Assembly (NCBI GenBank): GCA_002256145.1
Contig: NKIP01000005.1
Span: forward strand, 3,618 to 67,617
Reading direction: 5' to 3'
DNA length: 64,000 nt
Source of the DNA: Comamonadaceae bacterium PBBC1
Lineage (GTDB): Bacteria > Pseudomonadota > Gammaproteobacteria > Burkholderiales > Burkholderiaceae_C
Positions 42,234-51,766 of the stretch are shown here, piece after piece. The notes beneath the pieces were generated by a model. That model did no database searches and was not told the origin of the DNA. It saw only the letters and a program-made list of their open reading frames with translations. The position numbers and the translations under genes are program-made. The first letter of the stretch is position 1, and each line of letters begins with the position of its first letter.

Positions 42234-43253
42234 ATGATGAAATTGAAGTCCTTTGCAGTCGCCATTGGCCTGAGTGCCCTTGCTGCTGTCAGCTTTGCTG
42301 CTGACATCACAGGCGCTGGCGCGACCTTTCCTTTCCCTATTTATGCCAAGTGGGCCGAAGGTTACAAAGCCGCCACCGGCACGGGCATGAACTACCAGTC
42401 CATTGGTTCTTCAGGTGGCATCAAGCAAATCCGTGCCAAGACGGTCACCTTTGGTGCTACAGATGCCCCCGTCAAGGGCGAAGAGCTTGACAAAGACGGC
42501 ATGGTTCAGTTTCCAGCCATCATTGGTGGCACTGTGCCTGTGATCAACCTGGACGGTTTCAAACCAGGTGAGTTGCGTGTCACCGGTCCGGTATTGGCCG
42601 AGATGTTCATGGGCAAGATCAGCAAATGGAACGACCCCAAATTTGCTGCATTGAACCCAGGTAAAACGCTGCCAAACGAAACCATCACCGTGGTGCACCG
42701 CGCTGACGGTTCGGGAACGACCTTCAACTGGACTGACTACTTGTCAGCCGTGAGCAAAGATTGGGCGGACACCGTGGGTAAAGGCGCCGCAGTCAAGTGG
42801 CCAGCCCCCACATCGGTGGGTGGCAAAGGCAACGAAGGTGTTGCTGCCAACGTCAACCGTGTCAAAGGTTCTTTGGGCTACGTTGAATATGCGTATGTGA
42901 AAAAGAACAAAATGAATTTCATGCAAATTCAAAACGCCGACGGCAAGTATGTAAGCCCTGACGATTTGACCTTCGCTGCTGCCGCAGCCAGTGCCGACTG
43001 GTTCAGCGTGCCGGGCATGGGCGTGTCCATGGTGAACGCCAAGGGCGCCAACAGCTGGCCTGTCAGCACAGCGTCTTTTATCTTGATGTACAAGAACCCC
43101 GCCGACAAAGCCGCCTCGAACGAAGCCCTCAAGTTTTTTGACTATGCATTCAAGAACGGTAAAAAAATGGCTGAAGATTTGGACTACGTGCCATTGCCTG
43201 ACAGCTTGACCAGTCAAATTCGAGCCAAAGTCTGGTCACAAATCCAGAAGTAA
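42234..43253 (+). CDS. pstS: Phosphate-binding periplasmic protein PstS
   Basis: 339 residues with AAGGAG 7 bp before the ATG. Signal peptide MMKLKSFAVAIGLSALAAVSFA, then ADITGAGATFPFPIYAKWAEGYK. Phosphate-binding segments GAGATFP, YQSIGSSGGIKQI, FGATDAPVKGEEL and HRADGSGTTFNWTDYL are intact. It captures Pi for PstCAB. First gene of pstSCAB-phoU-phoBR. Confidence 0.97.
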   Translation: MMKLKSFAVAIGLSALAAVSFAADITGAGATFPFPIYAKWAEGYKAATGTGMNYQSIGSSGGIKQIRAKTVTFGATDAPVKGEELDKDGMVQFPAIIGGTVPVINLDGFKPGELRVTGPVLAEMFMGKISKWNDPKFAALNPGKTLPNETITVVHRADGSGTTFNWTDYLSAVSKDWADTVGKGAAVKWPAPTSVGGKGNEGVAANVNRVKGSLGYVEYAYVKKNKMNFMQIQNADGKYVSPDDLTFAAAAASADWFSVPGMGVSMVNAKGANSWPVSTASFILMYKNPADKAASNEALKFFDYAFKNGKKMAEDLDYVPLPDSLTSQIRAKVWSQIQK

Positions 43254-43284
43254 TTCAGCAGTCATTCAGATGTGAATCTGCCAT

Positions 43285-43318
43285 CCGTCGGTTGTTGTCA
43301 TGCGACCGACGGTTTTTT
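43285..43318 (+). terminator. Hairpin terminator between pstS and pstC
   Basis: Perfect 8-bp stem CCGTCGGT / ACCGACGG around a 12-nt loop, followed by six T. Probably reduces read-through so that PstS is made in excess over the membrane components. Confidence 0.85.
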
Positions 43319-43355
43319 ATTGAGTTTCATGCTTTTTTGTTTGATGGGTCAAGAC

Positions 43356-44333
43356 ATGCAAACCCCCCTTTCCAGCGCAGACAGAACCAGCCAGATGCTG
43401 GCGGTGGTCAAGCGCCAGCGTCTGCAGGACGTGTTGTTTCACCGACTGACGCAATTGTTTTCGCTTTTGGTCCTGGTGGCTTTGGCTGGCATCATCGTGT
43501 CCTTGTTCATCAATGCTTGGCCTACCTTTGCCAAGTTTGGTGCACGTTTCATTTGGTATGTCGAATGGGACATCGTGAACGAAGAATTTGGTGCCGCGAT
43601 TGCCATCGTCGGCACACTGGCCAGTGCCGGGATTGCCATGTTGTTGGCGGTGCCGCTGGCGTTTGGTATTGCGGTTTTCCTGACCGAAACCTGCCCTGTT
43701 TGGTTGCGTCGCCCCTTGGGTACAGCCATTGAGTTGTTGGCGGCTGTGCCATCCATCATCTACGGCATGTTTGGTCTGTTTGTGTTTGCGCCCTTGTTTG
43801 CCGATTACATCCAGGTTCCACTGCGTGATGTGCTGGGGGGCATGCCTTTGGTGGGCTTTTTGTTTGGTGGGGCACCCAACGGCATGGGCATTTTGGCGGC
43901 TGGCATTGTGTTGGCCTTCATGGTCTTGCCTTTTGTGGCTGCAGTGATGCGCGATGTGTTCGAAATCACTCCGCCCATTTTGCGTGAATCGGCGTATGGC
44001 CTGGGTTGCACGACATGGGAGGTGGTGCGCAAAATTGTGCTGCCCTACACCCAAAAAGGTGTGATTGGCGGCATCATGTTGGGCTTGGGCCGTGCCTTGG
44101 GTGAAACCATGGCGGTGACCTTTGTGATTGGCAATGCCAACCGCATGCCCACATCATTGTTCTCTCCGGGAACCTCCATTGCGTCGACCTTGGCCAACGA
44201 GTTTGGTGAGGCTGCAGACCTTCACATTTCTTCTTTGTTTGCGCTCGGCTTTTTGCTGTTCGTGATCACTTTTGTGGTGTTGGCTGCGGCCAAAATCATG
44301 ATCAACCGTGCTGAAAAAGCCAAGGGGTTCTGA
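43356..44333 (+). CDS. pstC: Phosphate ABC transporter permease PstC
   Basis: 325 residues from ATG 43356 ([14 protein letters not shown]); 43344 is possible, while the GTG at 43272 would lie before the terminator hairpin and is rejected. About six spans, with the permease loop [17 protein letters not shown]...[63 protein letters not shown]. Forms the channel with PstA. One base separates its stop from pstA. Confidence 0.95.
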   Translation: MQTPLSSADRTSQMLAVVKRQRLQDVLFHRLTQLFSLLVLVALAGIIVSLFINAWPTFAKFGARFIWYVEWDIVNEEFGAAIAIVGTLASAGIAMLLAVPLAFGIAVFLTETCPVWLRRPLGTAIELLAAVPSIIYGMFGLFVFAPLFADYIQVPLRDVLGGMPLVGFLFGGAPNGMGILAAGIVLAFMVLPFVAAVMRDVFEITPPILRESAYGLGCTTWEVVRKIVLPYTQKGVIGGIMLGLGRALGETMAVTFVIGNANRMPTSLFSPGTSIASTLANEFGEAADLHISSLFALGFLLFVITFVVLAAAKIMINRAEKAKGF

Positions 44334-44334
44334 C

Positions 44335-45195
44335 ATGGCGATGAACATGAATCTTGCTTTGTACCGCCGCCGTCGCTTGGCCAATGCCTGGGGCATGTTG
44401 ACGTCCATGATCGCCATGGGTTTGGGTCTGGCGGTTTTGTTGTGGATTTTGGTGGTGCTGTTTTCGAACGGCTTTGCTGCCCTGGACTTGAACTTGTTGA
44501 CCCAGGACACACCCGCTCCTGGCACCGAAGGTGGGGGCTTGCGCAATGCCATTGTGGGCAGTTTGCTCATGGTGGGTTTGACGGTCTTGGTGGCCACCCC
44601 TGTGGGCATCCTGGCGGGCATTTACCTGACTGAATTCGGTGACCAAAGCAAAACCGCCGAGCTGACCCGTTTTGTGACCGACATCATGCTGTCGGCACCG
44701 TCCATCGTGATTGGTTTGTTTGTGTATGCGATTGCGGTGGCCACCTTGGGAACTTTTTCGGGCTACGCGGGCAGCTTGGCTTTGACCTTGATTGCCGTGC
44801 CGGTGGTCATGCGCACCACAGAGAACATGTTGCGACTGGTGCCTGGCAGTTTGCGAGAAGCAGCCTTTGCGCTGGGCGCACCCCGCTGGAAAGTGTCTTT
44901 GTCGGTCACCTTGCGTGCGGCCAAGAGTGGCGTGATCACGGGTTTGTTGCTGGCTGTGGCCCGCATCAGCGGCGAAACCGCTCCCTTGCTTTTCACCGCG
45001 TTGAACAACCAGTTTTTCAATGCGGACATGAGCAAGCCCATGGCCAATTTGCCCGTGGTGATTTTTCAGTTTGCCATGAGTCCCTACGAAAACTGGATCC
45101 GCTTGGCATGGGCCGGAGCTTTGCTGGTCACGCTGGCGGTGTTGGTGCTCAACATTCTGGCGCGCGTGTTTTTCAGGGACAAACAGTCGGCTTGA
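44335..45195 (+). CDS. pstA: Phosphate ABC transporter permease PstA
   Basis: 286 residues from ATG 44335 (MAMNMNLALYRRRR). LTQDTPAPGTEGGGLRNAIVGSLLMVGLTVLVATPVGILAGIYLTEF and VMRTTENMLRLVPGSLREAAFALGAPRWKVSLSVTLRAAKSGVITGLLLAVARISGETAPLLFTA are the family blocks, including the EAA loop. Six spans. Partner of PstC. Confidence 0.95.
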   Translation: MAMNMNLALYRRRRLANAWGMLTSMIAMGLGLAVLLWILVVLFSNGFAALDLNLLTQDTPAPGTEGGGLRNAIVGSLLMVGLTVLVATPVGILAGIYLTEFGDQSKTAELTRFVTDIMLSAPSIVIGLFVYAIAVATLGTFSGYAGSLALTLIAVPVVMRTTENMLRLVPGSLREAAFALGAPRWKVSLSVTLRAAKSGVITGLLLAVARISGETAPLLFTALNNQFFNADMSKPMANLPVVIFQFAMSPYENWIRLAWAGALLVTLAVLVLNILARVFFRDKQSA

Positions 45196-45249
45196 TGCAG
45201 CATTGTCCGTGCATATCCGCTTATTCAATTTGTATTTACAGGAATCTCC

Positions 45250-46023
45250 ATGCCTGACAAGACACCCACTCAAAACGCACTCGAAGTGCGCAACCTTGAC
45301 TTTTATTACGGCAAGTTCAAAGGCCTGAAAAACGTCAACCTCAACATTGCTGAGCACCGTGTGACCGCTTTCATCGGCCCTTCGGGTTGCGGCAAATCCA
45401 CCTTGCTGCGCACGCTCAACCGCATGTACAGCCTTTATCCGGGTCAACGCGCTGAAGGCGAAATCAAGTTTTATGGCCAGAATATTCTGGACAAAGGCCA
45501 AGACTTGAACTTGCTTCGCGCCCAAATCGGCATGGTCTTCCAAAAGCCCACACCTTTCCCCATGTCGATCTACGACAACATCGCTTTTGGTGTGCGTTTA
45601 TACGAAAAGCTCAGCCGCGCCGACATGGACGAACGTGTGGAGTCGGCCCTCACCAAGGCCGCCATTTGGAATGAAGTCAAAGACAAACTGGGCCAAAGCG
45701 GTTTGTCTCTGTCGGGCGGTCAGCAGCAACGCCTGTGCATTGCGCGCACAGTGGCGGTCAAGCCCAAAGTCATTTTGCTGGACGAGCCAACTTCGGCTTT
45801 GGACCCCATCTCGACCGCCAAGGTCGAAGAATTGGTCAGCGAGTTGAAGAAAGACTACACGGTGGCCATCGTGACGCACAACATGCAGCAAGCTGCACGC
45901 GTGTCCGACTTCACCGCCTACATGTACCTGGGTGAATTGGTGGAGTTTGGTCAGACCGAGCAAATTTTCATGAAACCTGCACGTCAGGAAACCGAAGACT
46001 ACATCACTGGCCGTTTCGGCTGA
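45250..46023 (+). CDS. pstB: Phosphate ABC transporter ATPase PstB
   Basis: 257 residues; AGGA precedes the ATG. Walker [21 protein letters not shown]-loop [26 protein letters not shown], signature [17 protein letters not shown], Walker [17 protein letters not shown], His-loop [28 protein letters not shown]. Powers PstCA and, with PhoU, couples Pi supply to PhoR. Confidence 0.97.
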   Translation: MPDKTPTQNALEVRNLDFYYGKFKGLKNVNLNIAEHRVTAFIGPSGCGKSTLLRTLNRMYSLYPGQRAEGEIKFYGQNILDKGQDLNLLRAQIGMVFQKPTPFPMSIYDNIAFGVRLYEKLSRADMDERVESALTKAAIWNEVKDKLGQSGLSLSGGQQQRLCIARTVAVKPKVILLDEPTSALDPISTAKVEELVSELKKDYTVAIVTHNMQQAARVSDFTAYMYLGELVEFGQTEQIFMKPARQETEDYITGRFG

Positions 46024-46036
46024 TCAGGGGAAAACC

Positions 46037-46735
46037 ATGGAAAAGCACATTTCGAGTCAATTTGACGCTGACCTGACCAACGTGTCGTCGCGTGTTCTGG
46101 AGTTGGGTGGCTTGGTGGAGTCTCAGACCCGCCATGCGGTGTATGCACTGGCGCAATTCAGTGTAGAAGTGGCCGATCAGGTCATTGCGGCTGAAAAACA
46201 AGTCAACAAACTGGAGGTGGAGATCGATGCCGAGTTGGCCTCCATCATTGCCCGCAGGCAGCCCACGGCACGCGATTTGCGCCTGCTGATGGCGATCTCC
46301 AAAATCACGGGCAATCTGGAGCGAGCAGGCGACGAAGCGGATCGCATTGCCCGCATGGTCAAACAAATTTTGGCACAAGGCAGTCCACGCAACTTGCCGT
46401 CGTCTGAGCTGCGCATTGCCTCAGACCTGGCTTCTGGTTTGTTGCGCAAGGCGCTCGATGCGTTTGCACGGCTGGATGTCAACACGGCCTTGGTCATCCT
46501 GAAAGAAGACGACCTGATCGATGCAGAGTTCAACGGCTTTATGCGCAAGCTGGTCACCTACATGATGGAAGACCCGCGCACGATATCGGCCAGCCTGGAC
46601 TTGCTGTTTGTGGCCAAAGCCATTGAGCGCATTGGTGACCATGCCAAAAACATTGCCGAGTTTGTGATTTATGTGGTCAAGGGGGCCGATGTGCGGCACA
46701 CGGCCTTGACCGAGATTGAAAAAGCGGTGCGATGA
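46037..46735 (+). CDS. phoU: PhoU, Pi-signalling regulator
   Basis: 232 residues. MEKHISSQFDADLTNVSSRVLELGGLVESQ and two three-helix PhoU repeats; RDLRLLMAISKITGNLERAGDEADRIARM and LLFVAKAIERIGDHAKNIAEFVIYVVKG are the metal-binding E/DxxxD motifs. It conveys the Pst transport state to PhoR and limits Pi uptake. Its stop overlaps the phoB start (ATGA). Confidence 0.96.
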   Translation: MEKHISSQFDADLTNVSSRVLELGGLVESQTRHAVYALAQFSVEVADQVIAAEKQVNKLEVEIDAELASIIARRQPTARDLRLLMAISKITGNLERAGDEADRIARMVKQILAQGSPRNLPSSELRIASDLASGLLRKALDAFARLDVNTALVILKEDDLIDAEFNGFMRKLVTYMMEDPRTISASLDLLFVAKAIERIGDHAKNIAEFVIYVVKGADVRHTALTEIEKAVR

Positions 46736-47427
46736 GAACCCTGCCCAGGATCCTCATTGTTGAGGACGAATCGTCGATTGCTGAGTTGATCTCGGTCAAC
46801 CTTCGGCACAACGGCTTTCAGCCTGTGTGGGCCATGGACGCCGAGTCAGCCCAAAAAGAGCTCGATGAAATCTTGCCCGATGTCATCTTGCTCGATTGGA
46901 TGCTGCCTGGCGAAAGTGGTCTGACTTTGGCTCGGCGCTGGCGTGCCGCTGCACGAACCAAGTCCGTGCCCATCTTGATGCTGACTGCAAGAGGGGATGA
47001 GTCTGATCGGGTGGCGGGCTTGGATGCGGGTGCAGACGATTACATCGTCAAACCCTTTTCGCCGCGTGAGCTGCTCGCTCGCATCCGTGCGGTGTTGCGC
47101 CGTCGTGTGCCCGAGTCTGCGGGAGGGGCCGTGAAGGTGGGGGATTTGCAACTCGATGCCGACACCTACCGAGTGAGTTGGCAGGAGAAACCTCTCAAGA
47201 TTGGACCCACCGAGTTCAAGTTGTTGCAATACATGATGCGTCACCCTGAACGTGTGCACACCCGTGGCATGTTGCTGGACAAGGTCTGGGGTGACCATGT
47301 TTACATAGAAGAGCGCACGGTCGACGTCCACGTCAAGCGTCTGCGAGAGTCCTTGGGGGATGCGGGCAGCATGATCGAGACTGTGCGTGGAGCGGGTTAC
47401 CGTTTGACAGCTGCGCCTGCGGTGTGA
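46732..47427 (+). CDS. phoB: PhoB, phosphate response regulator
   Basis: 231 residues. Receiver domain: ILIVEDESSIAELI, phospho-acceptor Asp in VILLDWMLPGESGL, MLTARGDESDRVAGLDAGADDYIVKPFSPREL. OmpR-type winged-helix domain: LKIGPTEFKLLQYMMRHPERVHTRGMLLDKVWGDHVYIEERTVDVHVKRLRESL. It should bind the Pho boxes annotated across this window. Confidence 0.97.
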   Translation: MRTLPRILIVEDESSIAELISVNLRHNGFQPVWAMDAESAQKELDEILPDVILLDWMLPGESGLTLARRWRAAARTKSVPILMLTARGDESDRVAGLDAGADDYIVKPFSPRELLARIRAVLRRRVPESAGGAVKVGDLQLDADTYRVSWQEKPLKIGPTEFKLLQYMMRHPERVHTRGMLLDKVWGDHVYIEERTVDVHVKRLRESLGDAGSMIETVRGAGYRLTAAPAV

Positions 47428-48780
47428 GTGATGCTGATTTCTGTCATTGAACTTTTGGCCCTGTTGGGTCTGTTGGTCACACCGGTTTGGTTTTTTGGAG
47501 GACTGACTTGGGCGCTGTGCATGGCCGTGTTGGTGCTGCTGTGCGTGGTGTTGGTGCAGATTTGGAAAGCCGAGCGTTTGGAGTTGTGGTTGTCTCGACC
47601 CAACTGGCGTGATGAGTTGGCGTGGGGGGGTGTTTGGGGTGAGATTGTTCAACGCATTCAACGCCAACTGCGTCAACACGACAAACAACTGCGCACCAGT
47701 GAACAGCGCTTGCAGTACTTTTTGCAAGCCATTCAGGCCTCACCCAATGGGGTGACTTTGCTGGACAACGAAGGGCGCATCGAATGGTGCAATGCCACGG
47801 CCTCTAACCACTTGGGGCTTGATGCCAAGCGCGATGTGCAGCAGCACATCGTTCATTTGCTGCGCGACCCGACTTTTTCCAAGTACTTTGCGCAGGAAGA
47901 GCATGACAGTGAAGTCATCATCGACGGTCGCGCGTCATCCTTGACGCAAATGCCTAAGCTGTCGATTCAGTTGCACCAATACGGCGAAGGTCAGCACTTG
48001 CTCTTGAGCCGAGACATCACCTTGGTCAGCTTGGCCGATGCCATGCGGCGTGATTTTGTGGCCAATGTGTCCCATGAAATTCGCACACCCCTGACAGTCT
48101 TGAGCGGTTTTGTTGAGACGCTGATGACCATTCCCTTGGCCCCGGATGAACAGCAAACCTATTTGCAATTGATGTCTGTGCAGGCTTCACGCATGCAAAG
48201 TCTGGTGGCTGATTTGCTGACTTTGTCGCAACTCGAAGGCAGTTTGCCTCCAGGTACACACGAGACGGTGTCTCTGAGTGATCTGATGTCGCAAGTGGCT
48301 TGTGATGCGGCCTCTTTGTCGGCTGTTTTGTCTGGCCAAGAGGGTGATGAACGAGGACCCGTGCACGAACTGGACTTCAGCAAACCCATTGAGTGGAATT
48401 TGCTGGGCGTGCGCACAGAACTTTTCAGCGCGGTGTCCAATTTAGTGAGCAATGGCGTGCGCTACACGCCGGCCGGTGGGCGTGTTAGTGCAGGCTGGTT
48501 CAGGGTGCCGGATGGTGTGGTGTTTCGTGTCACCGACACGGGTCCTGGTATTGCCGCTGAGCATTTGCCAAGGCTTTCTGAGCGCTTTTACAGGGTTGAC
48601 CGCAGCCGCTCACGCGAGACCGGTGGCACCGGCTTGGGCTTGGCCATTGCCAAGCATGTGGCGCAACGGCATGGCGGTGAATTGCGCATTGAAAGTCAAT
48701 TGGGCAAGGGCTCGACCTTTATGTTGTTTTTCCCGGCCAGCCGGGTTGTGGCTATGACTGCTTTGGATCCGGTTCGGTGA
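47428..48780 (+). CDS. phoR: PhoR, phosphate sensor histidine kinase
   Basis: 450 residues, starting at GTG 47428 or ATG 47431 immediately after phoB. Two N-terminal membrane spans (VIELLALLGLLVTPVWFF, ALCMAVLVLLCVVLVQI), a PAS domain (LQAIQASPNGVTLLDNEGRIEWCNATASNHLG), H-box DFVANVSHEIRTPLTVLSGF, N-box FSAVSNLVSNGVRYTPAGG and G-boxes VTDTGPGI and RETGGTGLGLAI. Standard PhoR layout with no large periplasmic domain; activity is controlled through PstB/PhoU. Confidence 0.96.
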   Translation: MMLISVIELLALLGLLVTPVWFFGGLTWALCMAVLVLLCVVLVQIWKAERLELWLSRPNWRDELAWGGVWGEIVQRIQRQLRQHDKQLRTSEQRLQYFLQAIQASPNGVTLLDNEGRIEWCNATASNHLGLDAKRDVQQHIVHLLRDPTFSKYFAQEEHDSEVIIDGRASSLTQMPKLSIQLHQYGEGQHLLLSRDITLVSLADAMRRDFVANVSHEIRTPLTVLSGFVETLMTIPLAPDEQQTYLQLMSVQASRMQSLVADLLTLSQLEGSLPPGTHETVSLSDLMSQVACDAASLSAVLSGQEGDERGPVHELDFSKPIEWNLLGVRTELFSAVSNLVSNGVRYTPAGGRVSAGWFRVPDGVVFRVTDTGPGIAAEHLPRLSERFYRVDRSRSRETGGTGLGLAIAKHVAQRHGGELRIESQLGKGSTFMLFFPASRVVAMTALDPVR

Positions 48781-48799
48781 TGTTTGCAGCAACGCTTTT

Positions 48800-48968
48800 T
48801 GGATGAATCGTTGCCCTTGCCGCGATCAAGCCTTGCAAACCACCCAGAATCGCCCCGAGGGCGGGGCTCCTACAAAATGCAGGCACTCCCCTGTAGGAGC
48901 GACGCCCCCGTCGCGATCAAGCCTTGCAGACCTTCACCCATCACCCAAGCAGCGGGCCTCGTGCACTG
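48800..48968. repeat. REP cluster between phoR and ugd
   Basis: Contains an inverted copy (CGCCCCGAGGGCGGGGCTCC, 48853-48872), a forward GCGACG/CGTCGC copy (48897-48921) and degenerate halves on both sides. Together with the ugd promoter it fills the 305-bp gap between phoR and ugd. Confidence 0.8.
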
Positions 48969-49007
48969 ATCGCAGGGCAGTTCAATCACTGAAACTGGCC
49001 CTGCGCT

Positions 49008-49063
49008 TTGTCATTCAATAGACGCAAAACTGACTTTGAGGTTTCACGCTGTGTGTCAATCAT
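49008..49063 (+). promoter_or_regulatory. Tandem Pho boxes and promoter of ugd-lplT
   Basis: Four half-sites in perfect 11-bp phase: TTGTCAT (49008-49014), TAGACGC (49019-49025), CTGACTT (49030-49036), GTTTCAC (49041-49047). Then 10 bp and -10 AATCAT (49058-49063). Two consecutive PhoB dimer sites, as in strongly PhoB-activated promoters. Confidence 0.75.
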
Positions 49064-49085
49064 CTCCCCCATAGGAGGTGCTGCA

Positions 49086-50546
49086 ATGCGAGTCACGGTC
49101 ATCGGTTCGGGTTATGTGGGTTTGGTCACTGGGGGGTGCCTCTCGGACCTGGGTTTCAAAGTGGTATGTTTGGACAAGGATGCTGAGAAAATCCGCACCC
49201 TGCAAGAGGGCGATGTGCCCATTTTTGAGCCCGGCCTCAAAGCCTTGCTGAACAAAAATCAAGCCGATGGGCGCATCCGTTTCACCAGCGATGCTGTGGA
49301 TGCCATTGACCATGGGGATGTGCTGTTCATCGCTGTGGGCACACCACCATCTGAAGACGGTTCTGCCGATTTGGGTCATGTGCTGTCGGTCGCGTCCATG
49401 GTGGGGCGTCACTTGAAAAGTTTCAAACTGGTGGTCAACAAATCTACCGTGCCCGTAGGCACGGCTGACCAAGTTCGTTCAGCGATTGCGCATGAGCTGA
49501 CGCAGCGCGGCATGCCACACGACCTGTTCGACGTGGTGTCCAATCCTGAGTTCCTCAAAGAAGGTGCGGCCATTGACGACTTCATGCGGCCAGACCGGAT
49601 TGTGGTCGGTTTGGATGAGGGCCCCCACCATGCCCGTAGCCAGCGCATGATGGGCGATTTGTATGCCAGTTTTAACCGCCACCATGCCCGCACGGTGTGG
49701 ATGGATGTGCGCAGCGCTGAATTGACCAAATACGCTGCCAACGCGATGCTGGCTGCCCGCATTTCATTCATGAACGAGATTGCCAATTTGGCCGATGAGT
49801 TGGGCGCCGATGTGGACCAGATCCGACGCGGCATGGGGGCTGATGAACGCATTGGTTACGGCTTTTTGTATGCCGGGTGTGGCTATGGGGGAAGTTGTTT
49901 TCCAAAAGACACACAGGCTTTGGTCAGCACCGCCAAGTTGCATGGCCATGACATGGCCGTGGTCAGTGCGACAGAAAGTGTCAATGAACGTCAGAAACGG
50001 ATTTTGGTGGATCGCCTGGTGCAGCATGCGGGCGAGGATTTGTCGGGTCTGAAAATTGCCTTGTGGGGCTTGGCCTTCAAGCCCAACACCGATGACATGC
50101 GCGAAGCGCCCAGCCGGGTGGTGATCCGCGAATTGTTGATGCGGGGCGCACAGGTCACCGCTTATGACCCTGTGGCCAGCATCGAAGCCATGAAGGCTCT
50201 GCGCGAGGACTTTGCGCAAGACCCCGAACTGCTCCAACGTTTCGAAATTGTTCCAAGTGATCTGCAGGCTTTGCAAGGAGCCGATGCTTTGTTGGTTTTG
50301 ACCGAGTGGAAGAATTTTCACAACCCTGACTTTGAAGCCATGAAGGCACTCATGCGAACGCCTTTCATTGTGGATGGCCGCAACCTTTACAACCCACAGG
50401 CTTTGCTGGTATTGGGCATGGCCTACCAAGGGGTGGGCCGTCGCAATGCCTTGGTTCAAGGTCTGAGGTTTGATCGCAGTCAGGCACCTCTTTTCAAGCC
50501 CATGCTTGAGAACCCACCGCCGTCCTGCACGACAGTGAATGCCTAA
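49086..50546 (+). CDS. ugd: UDP-glucose 6-dehydrogenase
   Basis: 486 residues from ATG 49086 with AGGAGGT 6 bp upstream; the open frame to 49008 crosses the promoter. MRVTVIGSGYVGLVTGGCLSDLGFKVVCLDKD is the NAD-binding motif, the catalytic Cys is in YAGCGYGGSCFPKDTQAL, and LWGLAFKPNTDDMREAPS lies in the UDP-binding domain. It makes UDP-glucuronate, the donor for glucuronosyl lipids. It overlaps lplT by 8 bp. Pho-box control ties it to the lipid-remodelling genes nearby. Confidence 0.95.
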   Translation: MRVTVIGSGYVGLVTGGCLSDLGFKVVCLDKDAEKIRTLQEGDVPIFEPGLKALLNKNQADGRIRFTSDAVDAIDHGDVLFIAVGTPPSEDGSADLGHVLSVASMVGRHLKSFKLVVNKSTVPVGTADQVRSAIAHELTQRGMPHDLFDVVSNPEFLKEGAAIDDFMRPDRIVVGLDEGPHHARSQRMMGDLYASFNRHHARTVWMDVRSAELTKYAANAMLAARISFMNEIANLADELGADVDQIRRGMGADERIGYGFLYAGCGYGGSCFPKDTQALVSTAKLHGHDMAVVSATESVNERQKRILVDRLVQHAGEDLSGLKIALWGLAFKPNTDDMREAPSRVVIRELLMRGAQVTAYDPVASIEAMKALREDFAQDPELLQRFEIVPSDLQALQGADALLVLTEWKNFHNPDFEAMKALMRTPFIVDGRNLYNPQALLVLGMAYQGVGRRNALVQGLRFDRSQAPLFKPMLENPPPSCTTVNA

Positions 50547-51765
50547 AGGTTTTTTCTTTTTGATCTTGGCGCAATTTGCCAGCGGCCTGGCTGACAACGC
50601 CTTCATGATCTTGGGGGTGTATTTTTTGCATGAGCAAGGCTATCCACCTTGGTGGGCTCCCTTGCTCAAGTTTTCATTCACCTTGGCATATGTGTTGTTG
50701 GCTGCGATAGCGGGTCCGTTGGCCGATGCTTTTCCCAAAAGCCGGTTGATGGCCGCCATGAACGCTTTGAAATTGGTGGGCGTGATTTTGTTGGTCTCGG
50801 GTGTGCATCCCCTTTATGCGTTTGCATTGACGGGATTGGCCGCAGCCTTGTATGCACCCGCCAAGTACGGTTGGGTTTGTGAGTCGGTATCGCCACGCTT
50901 GCTGGTCAAGGCCAATGCTTGGCTGGAAGTGTCTGTGGTGATGTCGGTCATGCTGGGTGTGGCCTTGGGTGGGGCGATGATCCATGTATACACATTGGTG
51001 GAGGTGCCCGATTTTGTGCCTTTGCACGGATTTGAATGGCCTTTGGGCGTATCGACACAGGTTTGGGGTGCCTTCGCATGGGTGGCTGTGGTGTACGGCA
51101 TTTCTGCCTTGTTCAACATCGGTGTGGGCACGGTCCAAGTGCAGCCTTGTCAGCCACTGACCTGGTCTGCGATGCGCTGGTCCGCGTTTTGGCATCATCA
51201 ACGGCAGTTGTGGTCCGACCCTTTGGGAGGCATGTCTTTGCATGTCACCACCTTGTGTTGGGGTGTGGGCGCGGTGCTGCAGTTTGCCGTGCTGGTTTGG
51301 GCGCAAAAAAATGCCGGATTGACCTTGCAGCAAGGGGCCTATTTGCAAGCCGTGGTGGCCTTGGGAGTGATGGGTGGGGCAGCCATGGCAGCCGCGACTT
51401 GCCAGATTTTCAATGCAAGGCGGGCATTGCCTTGGGGTTGGGTGTTGGCTGCGTTGCTGCCCTGCATGGCGCTCACCCGGGCCTTGTGGCTGGCCGTGAT
51501 CATGCTGCTGTTGGCGGGATGGGCAGGCGGCATGTTGCTGGTGCCCATGAATGCTTTGCTGCAGCACCGTGGGATCAAAATCATGAAGTCGGGGCGCTCG
51601 ATTGCCGTTCAGGGCTTCAATGAAAACCTGAGTGTGTTGGTCATGTTGGGTGCCTACAGCGCACTGCTGGCCTGGGATGTGCCCTTGTTGCCCATCATGC
51701 TGATGTTCAGCCTGCCTTTGTTGGCCGCGGTCATGCCGTGGAAAAGCAGGAACCCCAGAACTTGA
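50539..51765 (+). CDS. lplT: Lysophospholipid transporter LplT (MFS)
   Basis: 408 residues, about twelve spans. MPKGFFFLILAQFASGLADNAFMILGVYFLHEQGYPPWWAPLLKFSFTLAYVLLAAIAGPLADAFPKSRLMAAMNALKLVGV and YAPAKYGWVCESVSPRLLVKANAWLEVSVVMSVMLG are LplT signatures. In E. coli LplT flips lysophospholipids inward for re-acylation; here there is no fused or adjacent acyltransferase. Co-transcribed with ugd (ATGCCTAA overlap), so probably PhoB-induced. It converges on the next gene with a 1-bp gap and no terminator. Confidence 0.92.
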   Translation: MPKGFFFLILAQFASGLADNAFMILGVYFLHEQGYPPWWAPLLKFSFTLAYVLLAAIAGPLADAFPKSRLMAAMNALKLVGVILLVSGVHPLYAFALTGLAAALYAPAKYGWVCESVSPRLLVKANAWLEVSVVMSVMLGVALGGAMIHVYTLVEVPDFVPLHGFEWPLGVSTQVWGAFAWVAVVYGISALFNIGVGTVQVQPCQPLTWSAMRWSAFWHHQRQLWSDPLGGMSLHVTTLCWGVGAVLQFAVLVWAQKNAGLTLQQGAYLQAVVALGVMGGAAMAAATCQIFNARRALPWGWVLAALLPCMALTRALWLAVIMLLLAGWAGGMLLVPMNALLQHRGIKIMKSGRSIAVQGFNENLSVLVMLGAYSALLAWDVPLLPIMLMFSLPLLAAVMPWKSRNPRT

Positions 51766-51766
51766 G

